A DNA stretch of 11,912 nucleotides from Cryomorphaceae bacterium (GTDB lineage: Bacteria; Bacteroidota; Bacteroidia; Flavobacteriales; BACL11): assembly GCA_949511925.1 (NCBI GenBank), contig CATEYX010000007.1, forward strand, positions 1-11,912. Reading direction: 5' to 3'. Positions within the stretch are counted from its first letter, which is position 1. Each line of letters opens with the position of its first letter. Positions 1-6,507 of the stretch are shown here, one piece after another. The notes beneath the pieces were generated by a model that was not told the origin of the DNA, made no database searches, and was given only the letters and a program-made list of their open reading frames with translations. The position numbers and the translations under genes are program-made.

Positions 1-690
1 CACTTTCCAGAAAGTCGTTTGAACACGCAAATAAGGGTAATTGAATGTATTATCCGAAAGTAATAGAGAGCGATATCCGTCTCCTATAAAATGTTTTCCA
101 TGTCCAAACTGTACTACAAACATTTTATTAGGCCTATACGACACATAACCTGATGACATTGAGTAATCAAAGCCTGTTTCTTTAAAATCTCTTGAATATC
201 CCTGCCCAGGAATAACTCTATTCTCGCGAATGTGAGCATCCAGATAATCAGGGAATATAGATTGATTTTCAGTAAAAGAACTGAAAAAAGATATTTTCTT
301 ACCTAAATCACCTTCAACAATAAAACCTCTAGTATTAGTAAATGTATTTTTTTTCTCTGTAAATTCTTTTCCTAATGTAAAATTTATAATTGGAGATGCA
401 AATACTCTATAATCTTCACCTTTTAAAAGAAATAAATGTTCCGAAAACATTTTTCTTAAATACCAATTAGAATAGTCCGACTGAGCTTGTGATTCAAGAA
501 TAGAATCAACATCAAAAGTCAAATCTGATTTCACAATAGGCTTAAAGGAGGTATGAAAATTAGACTCTTCAGCATAGATAAGCTGATTAAAATTAGAGGA
601 ATAACTATTTCCTAACAATAAATTAGAATGTTGAGCATTCACACTTAAAACAACAAAAGAAAAGAAAATGAAAAAAGAAAAAAATCTCAT
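1..690 (-). CDS. RemB/Wzi-like outer-membrane protein, 5' part only (runs off the left edge)
   Basis: An uninterrupted 230-codon frame begins with ATG at 690 and stays open to base 1, so the C-terminus is missing. Residues 1-19 form a Sec signal peptide, a basic start then an F/V-rich core ending VNA before Q20, so the product is exported. Residues 195-208 read FGHGKHFIGDGYRS and are followed by an aromatic-rich stretch with YPYLR and FWK. I recognise this from proteins annotated as gliding motility protein RemB or Wzi-like capsule assembly protein in Flavobacteriia, which are about twice this length and predicted outer-membrane beta-barrels. The start overlaps the stop of the priming transferase gene by one base (TAATG), so the two are probably translated together. 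That pairing suggests a role in binding or exporting the polysaccharide at the outer membrane. The family call rests on remembered motifs. The export signal and open frame are directly visible. Confidence 0.75.
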   Translation of the reverse strand, partial: MRFFSFFIFFSFVVLSVNAQHSNLLLGNSYSSNFNQLIYAEESNFHTSFKPIVKSDLTFDVDSILESQAQSDYSNWYLRKMFSEHLFLLKGEDYRVFASPIINFTLGKEFTEKKNTFTNTRGFIVEGDLGKKISFFSSFTENQSIFPDYLDAHIRENRVIPGQGYSRDFKETGFDYSMSSGYVSYRPNKMFVVQFGHGKHFIGDGYRSLLLSDNTFNYPYLRVQTTFWKV

Positions 691-1733
691 TATTTTGATT
701 TAGATTTTAGAATATAAAAGGGAATAAACAAGACTAAATAACTAACTCCTGCTAATACAGTAATACTTACATTAACATTGTATTCCAAAAGAAAATATGA
801 ACCCAAAATAAGAAATGCTGAAATAGCACACAATACTAAACTTGTATATTTATGTCCATAATTTAAATCTAAAAAAGCATGATGGATATGATCTCTTCCT
901 GCAACTAAAGGTCCATTACCTTTTATTGATCTAATGACAAAAACTCTTAAAGAATCAAAAAGAGGAATTGCTAAAAATGAAATTGCCAATAAAGGACCTT
1001 TGTTTTGCAATTTAAACGTTTCGGTTACTAAACCATATTTAATACAATTAATTGCTAGAACAGATAAAATCATTCCAACAACTAATGAGCCTGTATCACC
1101 CATAAATATTCTTGCAGGAAAAAAATTATACTTTAAGAATCCCAATAAAGCACCCATTAATGTAAAGGCAATTAAAGCCATATCAGTTTGCTCCATTATT
1201 AAAGCAATAACGCCAAATGAAACAGATGAAACCAAACCAATTCCTCCTGCCAAACCATCTACCCCATCAATAAGATTATAACCATTGGTAATAACAATAA
1301 CTACAAAGACAGTAAATAATGTTCCTATCCAAAGCGGTAAATCATACACTCCTAAAACTCCATGCATACTATCAATATGTATATCACCAAGAAAAATGAG
1401 AATTAAAGTAGCAATAATTTGACCAATCAATTTTTTAAAGGCAGTAATTTGTCGTAAATCATCAATAACACCAACAATAAAAACAATTAAAATACTCACT
1501 AAAATGTATTGAATATTTTCAATATCTGCCCAAAATAATAATGAACAAATAATACCCGTAAAAATAGCAATCCCACCAAAAAACGGAGTACTACCTTTAT
1601 GTGAAGATCTATCTCCTGCATCATCTAATAATCTTAACTTTTCAGCAAAATATATAAGCTTTGGTATAGCTAAGTAACTAATCAAAAGTGCCGTTAGAAA
1701 AGAAAAGAAAATATTTAAATATGGAGTAATCAT
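690..1733 (-). CDS. WecA/MraY-family undecaprenyl-phosphate sugar-1-phosphate transferase
   Basis: This 347-residue polytopic inner-membrane protein should transfer a sugar-1-phosphate from a UDP-sugar to undecaprenyl phosphate, the first committed step of a lipid-linked polysaccharide unit. The family signatures are in order: HKGSTPFFGG at 45-54, the Asp pair D91-D92 followed by LRQ, NLIDGVDGLAGG at 153-164, MGDTGS at 211-216, and the cytoplasmic HIHH motif at 282-285. HIHH marks the WecA/WbpL/TagO side of the family rather than MraY itself. Hydrophobic segments alternate through the whole length, which is normal for the family. The sugar is probably an N-acetylhexosamine, but the sequence does not fix which. 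It lies 31 bases downstream of gmhB, with a possible promoter box in the gap, and its TAA overlaps the ATG of the RemB-like gene. It could serve as the general primer for the surface polysaccharide made by this locus. Confidence 0.93.
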   Translation of the reverse strand: MITPYLNIFFSFLTALLISYLAIPKLIYFAEKLRLLDDAGDRSSHKGSTPFFGGIAIFTGIICSLLFWADIENIQYILVSILIVFIVGVIDDLRQITAFKKLIGQIIATLILIFLGDIHIDSMHGVLGVYDLPLWIGTLFTVFVVIVITNGYNLIDGVDGLAGGIGLVSSVSFGVIALIMEQTDMALIAFTLMGALLGFLKYNFFPARIFMGDTGSLVVGMILSVLAINCIKYGLVTETFKLQNKGPLLAISFLAIPLFDSLRVFVIRSIKGNGPLVAGRDHIHHAFLDLNYGHKYTSLVLCAISAFLILGSYFLLEYNVNVSITVLAGVSYLVLFIPFYILKSKSK

Positions 1734-1750
1734 TAATCTATTATATCAAG

Positions 1751-1758
1751 CAAAAGTA
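1751..1758 (-). promoter_or_regulatory. Possible Bacteroidota promoter -7 box upstream of the priming transferase
   Basis: On the minus strand this reads TACTTTTG, an exact match to the TAnnTTTG box of Bacteroidota promoters. A TTG triplet lies 21 bases upstream inside the 3' end of gmhB, a partial match to the -33 TTTG box. The ATG of the transferase gene is 18 bases downstream. In DNA this AT-rich the six fixed bases will occur by chance many times, so only the position in a gap of about 31 bases makes it worth listing. Confidence 0.3.
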
Positions 1759-1764
1759 AAGAAA

Positions 1765-2268
1765 TTATTGAATAACAGACAATAACTCATCACACCATTT
1801 TGACAGGGTATATTCATTATCCACCTTTACAGTAATCAAACCCATCTTACTTCCTGCAATTATATCAGTATCCGAATCTCCAATCAAATACGAATCCTCA
1901 ACTTTTATATCTGGAAAATCAATCAAAGCTTGCTGTATCATTCCAGGATTTGGCTTACGACAATTACAATTTTCAGCAGCCAAATGAGGACAATAATAAA
2001 TTTTATCTACGACACCTCCATTTTTCTTTAATTCAAACAACATATATTCATGTAAAACACATAAGTCATTATCTGACATTATTCCTTTTTCAATTCCTTG
2101 TTGATTAGTTACAATAAGAATTCGATTAAATATTTTTGAGAGTTTTGATATTGCAGCTTTTGCTCCTATCATAAATTCAAAATCGTCAGGATTTTTAACA
2201 TACTGCCCATCTAACTTTACATTTATAACACCATCTCTATCTAAAAAAAGTGTGTCTAGCTTATGCAT
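1765..2268 (-). CDS. gmhB: D-glycero-D-manno-heptose 1,7-bisphosphate 7-phosphatase (HAD family)
   Basis: This 167-residue cytoplasmic HAD phosphatase removes the 7-phosphate of D-glycero-D-manno-heptose 1,7-bisphosphate. Motif I is DRDGVIN with nucleophile D10 and D12; motif II is TNQQG at 54-58; the zinc site is C93/H95 plus C101/C103 of CNCRKP; K105 is the motif III lysine; motif IV is GDSDTD at 130-135. All are characteristic of GmhB and HisB-N; adjacency to gmhA decides for GmhB. I chose the ATG at 2268, which puts the first strand (LDTLFLDRDG) at the usual distance from the N-terminus and overlaps gmhA by only 8 bases. A longer frame opens at a TTG at 2289, but its extra seven residues (ending KKCSR) have no family equivalent. 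The zinc loop between H95 and C101 is short, with five residues in between. The next steps, a heptose kinase and a nucleotidyltransferase, are not in the window. Confidence 0.92.
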   Translation of the reverse strand: MHKLDTLFLDRDGVINVKLDGQYVKNPDDFEFMIGAKAAISKLSKIFNRILIVTNQQGIEKGIMSDNDLCVLHEYMLFELKKNGGVVDKIYYCPHLAAENCNCRKPNPGMIQQALIDFPDIKVEDSYLIGDSDTDIIAGSKMGLITVKVDNEYTLSKWCDELLSVIQ

Positions 2269-2842
2269 CCGGGAACATTTCTTGCTCAATCAATTGACAA
2301 ATAATATGCCCAACTAAAATATGTACCTCTTGTACTCTTGGTGTATCATCTGAAGGAGTGCAAATCATAATATCACAAATATCTTTCATTGCACCACCAT
2401 TTTTACCAGTAAAACCAACAGTTTTCATTCCTAATTCATTTGCTTTTCGAATTGCATTCACCACATTAGGAGAATTTCCTGAAGTTGATATTCCAACAAG
2501 AATATCTCCTTTCCTGCCTGCTGCCTCAACCATTCTTGCATAAGTAGCTTCATAACCATAATCATTTGCTACAGCTGTCATAAAGGATGAATTTACATGC
2601 AAAGCCTCAGCATATAAAGGTGGGCGATCAGTATAAAACCTTCCACTTAACTCAGCTGCAATATGCTGAGCATCAGAAGCACTACCCCCATTTCCACAAA
2701 ATAGCATCTTTTTATCCGATTGGAAAGCAGTTACACTTTTAGCAACAATTTGCTGAATATTAGCTTTCAAATTATCATTCTGGAAAACGCTAGTGTAATT
2801 TTCAGCAGCACTTTTCATACACTTTTCTATTCTACTTTTCAT
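2261..2842 (-). CDS. gmhA: D-sedoheptulose 7-phosphate isomerase (SIS domain)
   Basis: This 193-residue cytoplasmic enzyme converts sedoheptulose 7-phosphate into D-glycero-D-manno-heptopyranose 7-phosphate, the entry step to activated heptose. The length equals that of the usual GmhA. The phosphate and zinc site is well kept: GNGGSASDAQH at 50-60, H60 and E64, D94 in the ANDYG segment, the STSGNS loop at 119-124, Q171 in TPRVQEVH and H179 near the C-terminus. Together these match the catalytic and metal positions of characterised GmhA proteins, shifted by about one residue. The stop overlaps the gmhB ATG by eight bases, typical of coupled translation. The gene follows the family 4 glycosyltransferase stop by 29 bases. 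The start at 2842 has no strong Shine-Dalgarno sequence, only ACGAG directly before it, which is normal for Bacteroidota. Confidence 0.95.
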   Translation of the reverse strand: MKSRIEKCMKSAAENYTSVFQNDNLKANIQQIVAKSVTAFQSDKKMLFCGNGGSASDAQHIAAELSGRFYTDRPPLYAEALHVNSSFMTAVANDYGYEATYARMVEAAGRKGDILVGISTSGNSPNVVNAIRKANELGMKTVGFTGKNGGAMKDICDIMICTPSDDTPRVQEVHILVGHIICQLIEQEMFPDA

Positions 2843-2871
2843 CTCGTTGGTTTTGGCTAAAATACAAATTT

Positions 2872-4017
2872 TTATACTGATTGATACGCTTGCTTTGTCT
2901 GCTTTCCAATTTCAGTCCAATCATATTTCGTGTTTATTAATTCTGTTCCTTTAGTTCTTACTTTCTCCATCAACTCTTCATTACCTAATATACTATTTAA
3001 CTTATTAGTTAAATCGCTCACATTTTCTGTTTTAAATAGAAAACCATTTTCGTTATTAGAAATTATTTCCTGCAAAGGTGCTAAGTCAGAAACTAAGGCA
3101 GGACGCTCATGACTTAAAGTCATCATAAGCACGCCACTCTGATAAATTTTTTTGTATGGTAGAACAACTAAATCTGAAGCACAGTAATAATGCTCCACAT
3201 CCTCATGCTGAATAAATTTAGTATGAAGCAGTATATATTCTGATAAATTATTTTCATCAATAATCTTTTGATAAGTAGAAAAATTATTCTCCCATACCCT
3301 TCCTGCAATTACTAATAAAATATCTGGATTTTGCTTTACAACACCCTTTAAAGCAGATAATAAAACCTCTAATCCTTTTACTTTTTTTATCATACCAAAA
3401 AACAATAATATCCTTCTATTACTCGGAATACCTAGTTGTTCTTTAGATTTTGCTCTATCATATTGAATATTAATAAAAGGGGTATAGTTCCCATGTGGAA
3501 CAATAGAAATACAGGATGATAAATTAGCATTCTCATTTATAATTTCTGACTTACTAAATTCATTATGAGTTATGATTCTATCTGTCAATTTATAAATCAG
3601 CTTCCCAATAATTGATGAATTAGATGAGTTGGAAAACGAACTTACATCATGCACTGTTAATACTACTTTTCCAAACAATATTTTAACCAATAGTAAATTA
3701 AACAGAACTAAAACATTAGTATAAAAAATATGAAAATGAAAAATAGAAATTCCTGAAAACCTGGCATGAAAAACTGAAAAAAAAGTACCAAGAATCCACT
3801 TAACTCCACTAATAGTTTTGGATTTACTGTTAAAGATCTCTTTATAAAAAGTAAAAAACTTTAAACCTTTAATTTCAGGGGAGACAGTTTCATTATTAGT
3901 GTATAAGCTAACCTCTACATCATTCTTCAAAAGACCTGAAGCCTGACCAAAAAGGTAAAAATGATGAGAACTTCCATGAGCTCCTAGGGGATCTATAATT
4001 GCTACTTTTCTATTCAT
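2872..4017 (-). CDS. Family 4 (GT-B fold) glycosyltransferase
   Basis: This 381-residue protein is a retaining GT-B glycosyltransferase of the GT4 type, probably adding one sugar to the lipid-linked unit at the inner face of the membrane. The N-terminal half opens with a strand (KVAIIDP, 4-10), a GAHGSSHHF loop (12-20), and TVHDV at 121-125. The C-terminal Rossmann half starts after VPHGNY (173-178), with a FFGMIKKVKG turn near 206-215, then HEDVEHYY (271-278), SDLVVLPY (281-288) and the donor site QSGVL to LQEII (293-319). The first acidic residue of the usual E-x7-E donor motif appears to be Q293, a variation seen in some GT4 branches; E317 remains. Donor and acceptor are unknown. I prefer the ATG at 4017 because it starts directly at the first strand and is preceded by an A-rich TTTAAAA stretch. 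An in-frame ATG at 4050 would add 11 residues, and a TTG at 4077 more. It heads the block with gmhA and gmhB, so it may use the heptose donor. Confidence 0.85.
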   Translation of the reverse strand: MNRKVAIIDPLGAHGSSHHFYLFGQASGLLKNDVEVSLYTNNETVSPEIKGLKFFTFYKEIFNSKSKTISGVKWILGTFFSVFHARFSGISIFHFHIFYTNVLVLFNLLLVKILFGKVVLTVHDVSSFSNSSNSSIIGKLIYKLTDRIITHNEFSKSEIINENANLSSCISIVPHGNYTPFINIQYDRAKSKEQLGIPSNRRILLFFGMIKKVKGLEVLLSALKGVVKQNPDILLVIAGRVWENNFSTYQKIIDENNLSEYILLHTKFIQHEDVEHYYCASDLVVLPYKKIYQSGVLMMTLSHERPALVSDLAPLQEIISNNENGFLFKTENVSDLTNKLNSILGNEELMEKVRTKGTELINTKYDWTEIGKQTKQAYQSV

Positions 4018-4029
4018 TTTTAAAGGATT

Positions 4030-4037
4030 CAAATATA
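4030..4037 (-). promoter_or_regulatory. Possible promoter -7 box for the GT4-gmhA-gmhB block
   Basis: The minus strand reads TATATTTG, an exact TAnnTTTG box. A TTG lies 19 bases upstream, a reasonable partial -33 box. Transcription would start about 13 bases upstream of the ATG at 4017, giving a very short leader and excluding the ATG at 4050 for this transcript. An identical box faces the other way at 4064-4071. The six fixed bases are common by chance in this DNA, so this is inference from location. Confidence 0.4.
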
Positions 4038-4063
4038 CTATCTTTTTCATGATAAACAATTTA

Positions 4064-4071
4064 TATATTTG
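4064..4071 (+). promoter_or_regulatory. Possible promoter -7 box for the MBOAT-SGNH pair
   Basis: The plus strand reads TATATTTG, an exact match to the Bacteroidota TAnnTTTG box, 39 bases before the ATG at 4111. This implies a leader of about 30 bases. The -33 region holds only a T-run (4043-4047) without a clear TTTG. It lies in the only divergent gap of the window, where a promoter for the rightward genes is required, so it is the best candidate there. Confidence 0.5.
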
Positions 4072-4110
4072 CAACAAACAAGCAATACAAAAGCCTCATA
4101 ACAATGACAA

Positions 4111-5577
4111 ATGCTATTTAACTCTCTACAATTTTTAATTTTCTTTCCTATTGTAGTCACTATCTTCTTCTTATTGCCTCAAAAAAGAAGATGGATACTT
4201 TTACTTATTGCCTCCTACTATTTCTATATGTGCTGGAAGGTAGAATATATTGTGCTAATTATCATCTCCACTTTAATTGATTATTTTGTAGCACAACAAA
4301 TGGATAAACTCAAGGAAAAAGCCAAAAAGAAAAAGTGGCTATACTTAAGTTTAATCTCTAATCTAGGAATATTGTTTGGTTTTAAATATTTTAATTTTAT
4401 TAATGAAAATGTACAATCCTTCTTTGATTATTTTAATGTTTTTTATAATGTCCCTGCATTTGACTTATTACTTCCTGTAGGGATTTCTTTTTATACTTTT
4501 CAAACTTTAAGTTATACTATTGACGTGTACAATTGCAAAACAAAAGCCCAAAAACACTTAGGAGTATTTGCTGTATTTGTATCTTTTTTCCCTCAATTAG
4601 TTGCAGGCCCTATTGAACGATCAAACAGGCTGCTTCCTCAATTCTTTGTAAAGCATGACTTTAATTATGAAAGAGTACGCTTTGGATTACAACAAATGAT
4701 GTGGGGATTTTTTAAGAAAGTTGTAATTGCTGACAGACTTGCCATAGTTGTTGATGGCATATATAATAACCTTGATAACTATAGTGGATTTGCTTTAGTT
4801 ATTGCAACTATCTTTTTCACCTTTCAAATATATTGTGACTTTTCAGGCTACTCCGATATTGCAATAGGATCTGCCAGAGTTATGGGATTTGAATTAATGG
4901 AGAATTTCAAACGTCCATATTTTTCAAAATCAATTTCTGAATTTTGGAAAAGGTGGCATATTTCACTTTCTACTTGGTTTCGAGACTATTTATACATTCC
5001 GCTAGGAGGAAGTAAGGTTGTGAAATGGAAATGGTATTACAACCTATTCATAACATTTTTAGTGAGCGGATTTTGGCATGGCGCAAATTTTACATTTATT
5101 ATATGGGGAGCACTTCATGGCACCTATCTAATTAGTGCAATAATTTTTAAAACCCCAAAAGAAATAATCTTAAATTTCTTAAATATAAAAAATACAACTT
5201 TTCACAAAATATACCAAGTAGGGTTCACTTTTTTACTTGCATCTTTTGCTTGGATTTTCTTTAGAGCAAATAATATTACAGACGCAATATATGTAATTAC
5301 TCATTTGTTTACTGATGTTGGAGATTACACTAACTTTTCAGTGATGAAACTAAAATTAAGAGGTCTTGGAGTAGGAGTGAACGATTTACTAATTTCTATT
5401 GGGCTCATCATTTTTATGGAATTATTTAACTTATATGAGAGGGGAGGTAATGTTTGGTTAAAATTAAAAAACAAACCTAGATGGCTAAGGTGGTCAGTTT
5501 ATTATATCATAATGTTTGGCATCTTATTTCTAGCACCATATTCCAAAGTAAGTAATTTTATATATTTCCAATTTTAG
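4111..5577 (+). CDS. AlgI-like MBOAT-family O-acyltransferase
   Basis: This 488-residue polytopic membrane protein belongs to the membrane-bound O-acyltransferase family, alginate AlgI/DltB branch. It should pass acyl (usually acetyl) groups from the cytoplasm across the membrane for modification of an exported polysaccharide. The N-terminus LFNSLQFLIFFPIV and the ASYYFYMCWK segment (34-43) are standard for AlgI-like proteins. FPQLVAGPIER lies at 160-170, FSGYSDIAIG at 244-253, and the conserved SEFWKRWHISLSTWFRDYLY at 276-295 contains H283. The catalytic histidine is H323 in SGFWHGAN (319-326), close to H322 of Pseudomonas AlgI. Length is typical and no segment is missing. The stop is immediately followed by the ATG of the SGNH-fold protein, its probable partner. 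The pair is the only rightward-transcribed unit here. The target could instead be another envelope polymer, but the context favours the polysaccharide made here. Confidence 0.93.
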   Translation: MLFNSLQFLIFFPIVVTIFFLLPQKRRWILLLIASYYFYMCWKVEYIVLIIISTLIDYFVAQQMDKLKEKAKKKKWLYLSLISNLGILFGFKYFNFINENVQSFFDYFNVFYNVPAFDLLLPVGISFYTFQTLSYTIDVYNCKTKAQKHLGVFAVFVSFFPQLVAGPIERSNRLLPQFFVKHDFNYERVRFGLQQMMWGFFKKVVIADRLAIVVDGIYNNLDNYSGFALVIATIFFTFQIYCDFSGYSDIAIGSARVMGFELMENFKRPYFSKSISEFWKRWHISLSTWFRDYLYIPLGGSKVVKWKWYYNLFITFLVSGFWHGANFTFIIWGALHGTYLISAIIFKTPKEIILNFLNIKNTTFHKIYQVGFTFLLASFAWIFFRANNITDAIYVITHLFTDVGDYTNFSVMKLKLRGLGVGVNDLLISIGLIIFMELFNLYERGGNVWLKLKNKPRWLRWSVYYIIMFGILFLAPYSKVSNFIYFQF

Positions 5578-6507
5578 ATGAATACAGAACTTAAAATATT
5601 GTTGCGCAAAGGATTTATTTTTATACTTCCTATAATTGCTTGGGTATGTATTGTCGTTACTATTGATCCTTTCAATTACTTTAACCTAAGTAAAACTATT
5701 TCACAGCAATCAAAAGAGAAATCTGCTCAGAAATTAAATTCATTACTATACAACTCATTACAATTCAAAAACCATCCTACATCAAGCGTTATAATTGGAG
5801 ACTCCAGAATTAGAAGACTGCCAATAGAAAGAATTAAAGAGTTAACTGGAGATGATTATTACACCTTGCATTCTAATGCAGCAAAATTGAATGAAATTAT
5901 TGATTTGTTTTGGCTAACTAATAAATATGCTAAATTGGAAAATGTAATTATTGGCATTAATTTCAATTTATATAATGAGTATGCATATTCCAATAGAGTA
6001 GCTGATGTACAAGAAATGATACACAATCCTTTTATTTATATTTTTAATTGGAATGTTGCTGAAACGGTATATTTAGCTTTAAAAAATGAATTTTATGGCA
6101 TTCAGAAAAATGATAGACGAAATAAAGAGAAATTCTGGAAGCATACGATTTCTACTGTCGCTAATAATCATTACTCCAAATATCGACATCCTGATTCAAC
6201 AATAAAACGACTTAGAGAACTTGGAGAATATTGTCTAAAAAATAAAATTAACCTGAATATAATTGTTGTTCCCCACCATAAAGAATTTCATGACAGATTA
6301 GTGGATTTCAAACTTACTAAAGAAGAAATACAATTCAAAGAAGAAATTAGGTCCATTGGAAGAGTAATAGATTTTGATTACCCAAACTCAATTACAAATT
6401 GTAAAAACTGTTTTACCGACCCGATTCATACTACTGATTCTATAAGCATGATAATAGTTAATGATTTATTTACGGATAGCTTAGTGGTTGGTAAATTACT
6501 TCAATAG
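5578..6507 (+). CDS. Membrane-anchored SGNH-fold protein, probable partner of the MBOAT acyltransferase
   Basis: This 309-residue protein has one N-terminal membrane segment (about 12-29) after a short basic start, so the rest should face the periplasm. The body carries SGNH/GDSL-type blocks: VIIGDSRIRR with putative nucleophile S76 (block I, 71-80), IIGINF with N128 (block III), and DPIHTTD at 281-287 supplying D281 and H284 (block V). In AlgI-type systems such a protein (AlgJ, AlgX, DltD or PatB-like) takes the acyl group delivered by the MBOAT protein and places it on the polymer. The ATG directly follows the TAG of the MBOAT gene with no spacer, which strongly supports a common job. Sequence similarity to any named family member is not evident to me, so the acyl-transfer role rests on the motifs and the pairing; a deacetylase is the alternative. 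The last 12 coding bases overlap the end of the opposing glycosyltransferase gene. Confidence 0.8.
   Translation: MNTELKILLRKGFIFILPIIAWVCIVVTIDPFNYFNLSKTISQQSKEKSAQKLNSLLYNSLQFKNHPTSSVIIGDSRIRRLPIERIKELTGDDYYTLHSNAAKLNEIIDLFWLTNKYAKLENVIIGINFNLYNEYAYSNRVADVQEMIHNPFIYIFNWNVAETVYLALKNEFYGIQKNDRRNKEKFWKHTISTVANNHYSKYRHPDSTIKRLRELGEYCLKNKINLNIIVVPHHKEFHDRLVDFKLTKEEIQFKEEIRSIGRVIDFDYPNSITNCKNCFTDPIHTTDSISMIIVNDLFTDSLVVGKLLQ

Noticed and set aside
934..1281. A 115-codon open frame on the plus strand opposite the priming transferase gene.
   Set aside because: It lies entirely antisense to a well-supported membrane protein gene, has no recognisable domain and no start context. It is a coding shadow, as are the plus-strand frames at 2358-2543, 2930-3112, 7190-7378 and 7967-8245.
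4018..4077. Longer starts for the family 4 glycosyltransferase at 4050 (ATG) or 4077 (TTG).
   Set aside because: The extra residues precede the first strand of the fold without family support, and the TTG version would overlap both candidate promoter boxes. The ATG at 4050 cannot be fully excluded.
4104..4121. A five-codon upstream frame (ATG ACA AAT GCT ATT TAA) overlapping the start of the MBOAT gene.
   Set aside because: Such short frames are expected by chance in AT-rich DNA, there is no ribosome-binding site, and nothing suggests attenuation.
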